From the NCBI GenBank assembly GCA_017654935.2, contig CM065686.1, positions 26,440,285 through 26,504,284 of the forward strand: DNA of 64,000 bases. The letters run 5' to 3'. Within the stretch, counting starts at the first letter, position 1; each line of letters begins with the position of its first letter. The notes below the pieces were generated by a model that worked only from the letters and a program-made list of their open reading frames with translations, did no database searches and was not told the DNA's origin. The stretch is from Phymorhynchus buccinoides (lineage: Eukaryota > Mollusca > Gastropoda > Neogastropoda > Raphitomidae). Positions 27,161 through 36,871 of this stretch are shown piece after piece. A program made the position numbers and the translations under genes.

Positions 27161-29549
27161 GGTACTCGGTGACATTACTTGATTTAGAATAATCATAAAA
27201 TTATTTTAATTGTTATGTGTTAAAAACAATTCATAATAAAGCATTGCACCTTATGAAAACGTCATGCTATACTTATAATCTTATTACTAGGCCATTTACT
27301 AACAAAGAAATATCAAAGGCATTTACACAATTGTCATGCACTCTTTCAAAAAGCACAAAAAAGCAATAACACAGAGCTCTACACACACTATTCAGCAGCA
27401 ACACTTTCAGGAATTAAATTCATTTGCTTGAAAATACATTTATCCGAGACCGCATAAAAAACGCAAGAGTAAAAACAATTAACTATCTAGCCTACACACA
27501 GTATTTATTTGCAACGTCTTGAGTCGCGGAATTTGCACTTAGAATATCTTTTTCCTGCAAATTATAAAAAAGTAGAAGCAATACCAAAGGCATTTAAAAA
27601 TGCACTCTTTCTAAACAAACAGAAAAGCAATATCACAGCCAACACACACTGTTCGGCTTCTAAGATAATGAGCAATTGGTATCCGATGGCTGATGAGTTG
27701 GCTTGCCGCATCCAAAAGGGCCATTGCTGATCGGTCACCCCTTCTGTACTGGTCCCAGTAGCTGAGCAATCTGTCATTGCAGTGTCTGGAATTGCTCCTT
27801 TGGGCACGAACTGGGTCTTCCCTGCTCACAAATTCGGCAGCAAGAGAGACAATTTTTGCCTCTTGATGCAAAAGGTGCACCAGTAAATATAATGGCAACC
27901 TTCCTTTTTGTCCTCTGGCATTTAGCCTGTTGTGGTAACCCTCAAGTCAATGTCATTGTTTGTTCGCACATCCTGCAGAAACACAGACCAGTCTGATGGT
28001 CTGAATGTGTGGCCGTCTATCCAGTTTGCCCTCATGTAATTGTACAGCTCCACAAGTTGTGACCACAAGGTTGGTTGCATACTCTGCATGGCCATTTGGG
28101 TCGACAGCCTCTCTTCGGTGGCATACTGTTCTGAATCAAGCAAAAATCACACCATTTGTACTGTCAATGTAGCCTCAACTTTAATTATAAAACATGAAGG
28201 AGTCTTAGTTAATGAGAAAGGTCTTAAGTGGTAGGTTCCACTGATGTTCAAGTTCAAGTGCAGTGGAACCTCTATTATAAGAGAGAATATAAAGGAACCT
28301 TTTTAGCTAATTATCTTTTTGGAATAATAACCCTAACCCTAACCCTAAACCTAACCCTACCCCCCCCCCCCCCCCCCCCCTACCCCTCTATGTACTACAG
28401 TACACCGCACATTTGTCACAGTAGTGGTTCATTGCGTTTTTCAATCTTATAGGAGGGGGGTTAGGGTTAGGGTTAGGGTTATTATTCCAAAAAGATAATT
28501 AGTTGAAGGTTCATAAAATACAGCTTTATGTTTGGTAAGGAAGGCAGAAACGGAAAAATGGAATTAACCGAGAAATATAGGGGGAGTGGCACATCCCGAA
28601 AAATTGGATTATCTATATATGTGCTTGTGTGCGTGCATGTCACTGTGTGTGTGTGTGTGTGTGAGTGTGTGTGTGTGTATATGTATGTACCGGTAATATA
28701 AGTATGAGGGAGTTGTAACAGGGAGGTAATTTGTAATGCTTACAAAGAAAGGCAATGTCAAGGAGAATAAAGACCCACGCGTCACGTGGTTAAAATCGCG
28801 GTTTTCACGTGTTTTCCCTCTTATAGCCAGTAACAAATCTTAAGAAATCTTCCTAGCATAAGACTAGAGGGAATGTGACACGTGATGTGGGGGTCTTTAA
28901 ATGGTAGGGAGTTTTAGCCCTTTCACCGCCAATGCTGCATTTATGCACCACAATGAAAATTTTAGTTAAATGTTTTATGATTATGATGATTGAAATTGCA
29001 ATCATAGTTTGTTTTTCTTCGCAACCTAATTAACGAAAACAACATTAGAAGAAGCCAGTCCCTTTACTACTACTACTAAAAAAATGGCTGGCGGCGAACG
29101 GGTTATTGAGAAAGGTCATAAGTCCACTGATTTTGAGACACAATCCAAAGCACACAGAGAGAGAGACAGAGAGAGACAGACAGACAGACAGAGACAGTGA
29201 CCTAGCTAGCCTAGCCTAACCTAACTAAATAATCAACAAAAACAATGGCAATAAAATGGGACAAAACCACAAATTCAGTAAAGTAATTTAGCACTATTGA
29301 CTAACCTTGGTTACTTGGAGAATCCACCCAGTAAAAATCTTGAAGAACCATCAAAGTACTTGAAGAATCAACCCAGTAAAATACTAGCACTGTCTTGAAA
29401 AAATGGATCCTCCAGCTCCAATTCTGTGTGTGATTACCAATTCATGAAGTGATGTACACAGTGACAAACTGAGTTCACACACACACACACATGTATACAC
29501 ACACACACACACACAGTTACAAACTGAGTTCACACACACACACATATAC

Positions 29550-29585
<36 letters not shown>

Positions 29586-32500
29586 GCCCCATACACATTT
29601 GTTTAATTCATCACACTTCCCGGTTAGATGTGTGAAAGTTCGAATTGTTGATCAGAGCATTCCACTTTAGTTTTTTGCCTTCCTTTCCATGTGATATCTG
29701 CATCGTTGTATGTCGGCTGTACGATCGATTTGCAAGCGATGCAATTGTCCATCATGAGCTACTGAGCTACTTTCGACTGCTTGAGACCATCTTTGACCGC
29801 GACCATATTCGAACGCGACCATCTTTGACCGCGACCATATTCGAACGCGACCATCTTTGACCGCGACCATATTCGAACGCGACCATTTTTGACCGCGACC
29901 ATTTCGAGCATACACCGATTGACGTAGGGACGCAAGGAAATACAAATATATAAGTAATTCTTAGAGTAATACAGATAAAATGAGAGAAAAATAGTTTTGT
30001 TGTAAAGATGCGTTTTCTTTCAATTGTTTATAACGGGAGATAAGATTTTGCTGAACTTGAAGTATTGGTCTAGTTATTCATAAAATTGAGCAAAAAAGAA
30101 AATTTTGTGATAGCATTCATTCTTTCCAGAATCAAAAGAACTGAAACTGAAAGCAAAACAAAATTTGTCCAATTCACAAAAAAACTAAATATTCACAGAT
30201 AGCATAGAGTGTTGTCCTTAGAAATTAAGTTTATTTTGTGTGGTTTTTTTAATAGAAAAGAACCTCTTAAGTATTTATTTTTAATATAATAATAATAATA
30301 ATAATAATAGAGGTACTTCTACTAGTTCTAGGTAAAACCTACTCTGGGCTCTTTACAAATTAAACTTCACTAAACCACCATTCACATTTCGAACAAACCA
30401 GACTGCATCACTCGCTCACTCACGCGCCACACATGCGCAAGCATGGTGTACACATGCATACACACTCACACACAGACTCACACACTGCTCAAACTCAATC
30501 CCAATAATCTGAAAAAACCTGTTTCTCTCCAAACTCCTAGAGAAGACTGCACTGAAACAACTGAACGATCCTCTCTCCTCAAACAATCTTCATCATCCTT
30601 ATCAGTCCGCCTATAGAGCCAACCACAGTACTGAAACAGCCCTTGTCCAAATCGTCAATGACCTCCTACTTGCTTCTGATGCTGGTCAAATCTCTCTTCT
30701 GATGCTTCTCGATCTCTCTCTGTGCTGCCTTTGATACCATAGACCACTACTGATTCTCCTGTCTCGTCTTGAATTGAACATACTTTTTCTTTCTTGGTTT
30801 TCCTCATTACCTTTCTGATCGTTTTCAAGCAGTTCTTGTCAATGGTCGTCAGTCTGAACAGGTTATGCTTTCTTGTGGAGTCCCTCAGGGGTCTGTACTA
30901 GGTCATTACTTTGTATACTTCACGAGTCTCACCAATATAATCGACCAGTACAACATGAAACACCACTTCTATACGCAGATGACTCACAGCTCCATTACAG
31001 CACAACTTCTGAAGATCTCTAGATTCTGTTCTTTCAGAAACTACCAACTGCTATTCTGATATCCAGAACTGGATCATTCAAAACAAACTTCAATTAAATG
31101 GCGAAAAAAAGCATGAAGCGAATGCTTGTAGGAACAAAAAATAAACTATCCTCTGTTTCCATCGAGTCATTCCAACTGGGTAACACTTAACACTTATAAC
31201 AGTATTACTCCCCTGAGCTCTGACTCTGTCAAAAACTTAGGTGTCACTTATGGGTAAGTGAGAAAAGCAAAGGTATGTACGGATATTCTGTTTTATCAGA
31301 GGTTCCATTAACCGAAAATTCTTAGTATTTGATGGGGGAAATCTGGATTACCGATTAGACAGAAAAAAATTGAAGCTGTCCATCAAAATCGGGGAAGGGT
31401 GGGAGAGGGTATTTTATGCTGTTCGTTTTTAGCATGTCTAAAGTGACTTGGGTACCTGAGTCTATTTGCGAATGGCAGGGTTTAAATGCGTACAGGTCCA
31501 AGTCTAAATGCGTACGTCCACAAAGGAACGTTTTTTAAGCAAAAGGTCTCAAATACACCAATGTATTATTAAATGCTGGATTATCAAAATGAATCATATA
31601 AATTATAATTAGTTGGTTTTGATCAGCCAATCTCACACTCACAGGCCTATCTGACGTGAATGCCACGCGAAGCAGAAGTGTGCACCTATACACATCGCGC
31701 GCTCGCGATGTTTAGCAAACCCATTTCTGCCTGAAAAGCCAAACACGTTTTTTTCTTCTTGTTCGCAAATAGATGTATGTCATGGTCAGTCTTTTACAAT
31801 TTTGTTATTGTTAATTTGACTGTATAGGTTTTAATGCTGTGGAGTATGTGTACCGTTTTGCTCCGTTGTCTCTCAGTGCGTGTCTCACGGGTGCATTTAC
31901 ACACAAACCAGAGCTTCTGCTCTGATCCGTGGCAACACAATTCAGTGGGGACGGATGAAGATGGTCCCAGGATGGAAAATGTTTGACCTCGTCAGTCTCC
32001 GGAACGGATAAAAATAAAACCTAGCGGAACCTCTGGTTTTATCATAATTTATGTAATGAAATCATTTCATATTCTTTGTGTATACTTTCAACAGATGTGC
32101 ACAAGAAAGAAAGTGAAGACATCTGTATCCTGACTCATTCAAACAAGTAAGTGTATGTCATCAAAATTATAAATGATTGTTTATAAATGTTGTGTTTCAA
32201 AATGCATGCAGTGAAATGCCTTATATGCACTGATTCCCTGACTGATGGCACAGCGTAATACATGCTACAGACTGTCCATTGTTCACTACGAATTACACCA
32301 GCAATACAATTGGAGCAGCAGTTTTAAAAATGCTTACATAAAAACAGTTACATTTTGAGTGTGTCTGTTTCAATCACTGTATACAGTATACAGACACACT
32401 CAAAATATAACTGTACATTAGTGTATAAAAAATGATCAAACTGAAATTTTAGCCAATGGGCCCTCTTGGCAGGCTATGTAACCGTCAATGTTGTTGTGTG

Positions 32501-35500
32501 CTTGAGTTGGTATCTTCTTTTTTTTTAGGGGGTGGTGGTGGTAGTGTTTAATTTTTTTAAGTGTTACATTACATTTTACAAGTTAAAACTGAATGTTAAT
32601 TTCTTCTTCTTTTTTTAATTGTCGAGAAGAAATAAAGCCTTCAAAGCCAATCTTTAAAAAAAATTATTATTATTATAAAATAATTTAGCATTTTTAAACA
32701 ATAATATTAATAATAATAACATTACATTTATATAGCGCTTTACCTCAAATGAGCCCAAAGCGCTTTGCAACCAAGTGTTCAACAATAAACAGACAACACA
32801 AATAGTATTCCAGAATGACACAGCCAGTAACAACACATGCACATAGCAGCACACACAGACACATACAGACACAGACACAGACACCCCCACAAAACTTGAA
32901 GACAAAGAAGAAGAAACAGGTTGTTGGTCAAAAACAATCAGTAATCAGTTAAGGTGTGTGAGTGAAGAGCGTGTGTTGTGTGCATGTACGTGCATGCATG
33001 TGTCTGTGTAACTGTAGGTGCCGTCTACTTATGTAGGAAGTCAGGTCTTGACCCTTTACAATTTGAAACTGGGGGTGACAATGCCCCTTAAAACTAAGCA
33101 GGGGGTAAGATAATACAGAGCGTGCCCCTTAAAACTAAGCAGGGGGTAAGATAATACAGAGCGTGCCCCTTAAAACTAAGCAGGGGGTAAGATAATACAG
33201 AGCGTGCCCCTTAAAACTAAGCAGGGGGTGAGATAATACAGAGCGTGCCCCTTAAAACTAAGCAGGGGGTGAGATAATACAGAGCGTGCCCCTTAAAACT
33301 AAGCAGGGGGTAAGATAATACAGAGCGTGCCCCTTAAAACTAAGCAGGGGGTGAGATAATACAGAGCGTGCCCCTTAAAACTAAGCAGGGGGTAAGATAA
33401 TACAGAGCGTGCCCCTTAAAACTAAGCAGGGGGTAAGATAATACAGAGCGTGCCCCTTAAAACTAAGCAGGGGGTGAGATAATACAGAGCGTGCCCCTTA
33501 AAACTAAGCAGGGGGTGAGATAATACAGAGCGTGCCCCTTAAAACTAAGCAGGGGGTGAGATAATACAGAGCGTGCCCCTTAAAAGAAAGGAAAATCAGA
33601 AGCCCTGAATACATAACCAGCCATGAGAATTTTAGATTCTGCTTTGGAAATTTCAATCAATGAATGTCATTTGCTATTGTACTAAAATGCATACATTGAT
33701 TATTACTATTGATGAAGAAGATGAAACTATTAATGCAATTGATTACAAAATTATGTTCATGTTCAAAACTCAGTGAATTGAACTGTATGGATACAAATTA
33801 TGAATGCTTCAGAAATATGGTTAAAAATCTGAAGGGGACAGGCATAGTTAAAACCAGAACATTTAAAAAAAAATCTTTATATCATGTAATTCTTCAGTCA
33901 CAGACTTCAAATTTGGTAGGAATATGTTAAAAGCATTCTAGAAACAAACACTGATTTGTAGCAACGGAGCTAATTGTTTTTATATAATTATAATTTTGCA
34001 TATTTAAAAATGCTTTACCAATCTTTTTTGGGCATGTTTCTCTCCTTTGGTTTTTGCGTGTTAGATATGATAAGTTACAATAATGTTCAAAGAAATATTA
34101 AGCTTTTGTCATATCAGATGTTTTGGATCTGTTCTTGTTCTTTTTGTAATGCGTTATCAGTATTGTTCACTATTTGTTTTTTTAAAATAATTTATGATGC
34201 TATAACTTCAAAACTAAGGCGTCTTTTACAATTTTGATATGACAAAAGCTAGATCTTTTGATTGTGAACAAGTGTGCCAAATATGATTAAGATGTGTCGA
34301 TCTTTGTAACAGTTGCAAAACGAGCAGAAACCGTAAAAATTCACAAACATTGGACACTGAAAATCAAGCATAATCTACTCAATTTCAACCTCTATCGCTG
34401 TTAAGTGTACTGGGCAGCAAATACATATATGCACACACGTATGCCTCATGTTTCTTGCTTATATACATGGAGGGTTTTTTCTTAAGACTCAGAAATATTG
34501 TTCTGATGTTAAATTTGTTTGGGCAGCAGCAAACAAAAGCACAATTGGTATGTCAACTTCTGAGCGTCATTTCATCATTTTTTGCTCACTTATACCCCCT
34601 TTAACACCGAATTTCAGGAAAACTTCTGCTTTATTATAAAAATCATCTTACAATGTGATGCAACAATGTTTGCTCTACAGAATAAACACATTTTTTATTA
34701 CGACTTTTCAAAACATATGTTGGCACTTTTTCAACTATGCCTGCACCCTTAAAGGTGGACCCTGACGGATGAGATTTTGCAAGAAACACGTCGAGATCAC
34801 CAGAAAGACAGCCTTTTCTGTTTTCAAGGATTGGAACACTCACTTTGCTCTGGTTTCCTAGAAATTAAACCGTCAAAACGGTGATTCCTCCTTGGCGGAG
34901 ATGCCGGAGAGAGTAGCCATTTTGGATGGGGTGGGTGGAGGTCACTCATTGTGGTTGAAGCGTGTTGGTTTTTTGTTGTGCAGTAAAACAAATTGGAGCT
35001 ATTTCCTTTGTTGTGAGTGAAACTCCTTTGGATAAACTGTATAAGGCTTGTATTGTGGAAATTTCATGCAAGCGATTTGGCGGCCATTAGAAAAGAGACG
35101 GCACACGCCTTCTCTTTGGGTGAAAGAATTTGACTTCCAGCACCTCTGCCAAGGAGGAATCGCCGATTTGACGGTTTGATTTCTAGGAAACCAGAGCAAA
35201 GTGAGTGTTGTAATCTCTATAAAGGGTGTTTTCCTGGTGATCTCGGCGTGTTTCTTACAAAAACTCATCCGTCAGGGTGCCCCTTTAAGATAAATGCAAA
35301 CTTTTTGAGCACTGCTAATAATTCAGCTGCTACAACTTAAAAAAAATTTATTCCCAACATTATACAGTGGAACCTCCCGATTAAGACCTTCCCTTGACCC
35401 AAAACTTTTTCACGGATATTTTCCCCTTCATATCCGGGCTACTGAGTGTCCATCTCCCAATTAAGACCTCTCCCTATTAAGACCTTTTGGGCTGATTTTG

Positions 35501-36603
35501 TCAAGGTCTTAATAGGGAGGTTCCACTGTAGTATGATTTATAGTTTAAAGATTTTCATAACTTAGTGTAAAGTATTAGCCAATACTTTGATCATCGGTTA
35601 ATTATGTTATTCTGTTAGAGATATAAATTTGTTTGAAAGACTTAGAATCTAAGAATGTGCAGAGGTTGTTTTACCATTTTACAGACTGAGACATGCAAAC
35701 TATACATAAAAAACATAATCAGATCTATAATAGCAGAGAAAAGTTGCACATTATCAGTTGATTCTTTTTAGACATCAATAACATACCTAACCTAACCATA
35801 AGATAAGATCTGAATTCTGATCCAAGCTAAACCAGAAGTTTTCTGTTAAAATAAAATGAATGACATATGCTTTGCTTTAATCAGCTAAAGTGATGTTTTC
35901 CTATATATTTTCTCTTCAGGATCTGCATCGTCACCCTGGCTCCCAGTCACCCAGTGCTGAGGGAAAACAAAGAGGTGGCCGGCATCAACTTTAAAGTGGG
36001 GGGCGCTGACAGACTGGACAACAAGACTTCCGGAAAATCCAAAAGAGTAAGTCAGTGCTGACTGTTTTTCGTCTTTTTTGCTTTTACAGCTGTGGTTTCT
36101 TTTCAGCTTCTGTTGAACTGTAATCTTCAAATTACTGAACTTCATTCTAATTTACATTAACTCTTCTCTTTCTTCTTTTGTTTTTGTTGTTGTTAAAGGA
36201 GTTAAAGGTGAGAGCATATTGAAGTTTATTTCCATTTATATGATCTTAACTTTTGTGGGGTGAGTGTGTTTTTTTGTGTGAAAAAGAATGGGTTTAACTT
36301 AAGGGTGAGGGTATGTCATAGGTGTGGGAAAGGGGGAATAAAAAGGGGTATCTGGGGGCAAAAAGAAGAGAAAATATTGCAGACAATTAAGGTGGACATA
36401 TCGGAAATGTCTTTTGTGTTCATGATTTGTCTTTTTAGAGCCATATATGTTCTACAGGATTTCTCTTTTATTTATAATGGAAACATAAATGATTTTATGT
36501 ACGCATTTTTATGTGTGTGCTAAATAATGTTCACATACAATTTCATTAGTTGTGTGTTAATCATGTAATTCCTTCAGATAATTAAGTTTGGGGGGTGGGG
36601 GGT

Positions 36604-36652
<49 letters not shown>

Positions 36653-36813
36653 CACTCTCCAGTGTTGTTCTCCTTGATTGCTGTACATGTAATTTGGTGT
36701 GTGCTTGTCGATTATATATAATTTTGTAAAGCACATTCGGATCATTTGAGGTAAATGCTCATGTTATTATTATTAATTGCCTTTCTCTCTTTCTCTCTCT
36801 CTCTGTCTCTCTC

Positions 36814-36871
<58 letters not shown>

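Noticed and set aside
28306..28490. Chromosome end or telomere
   Set aside because: Only three to four TTAGGG units per arm, in opposite orientation and inside an intron-borne inverted repeat.
33082..33584. 5S rRNA-like element, from the ACTAAGCAGGGGG match to the 5S C-box
   Set aside because: Only about 12 bases fit and no other 5S box is present in the 41-bp unit.
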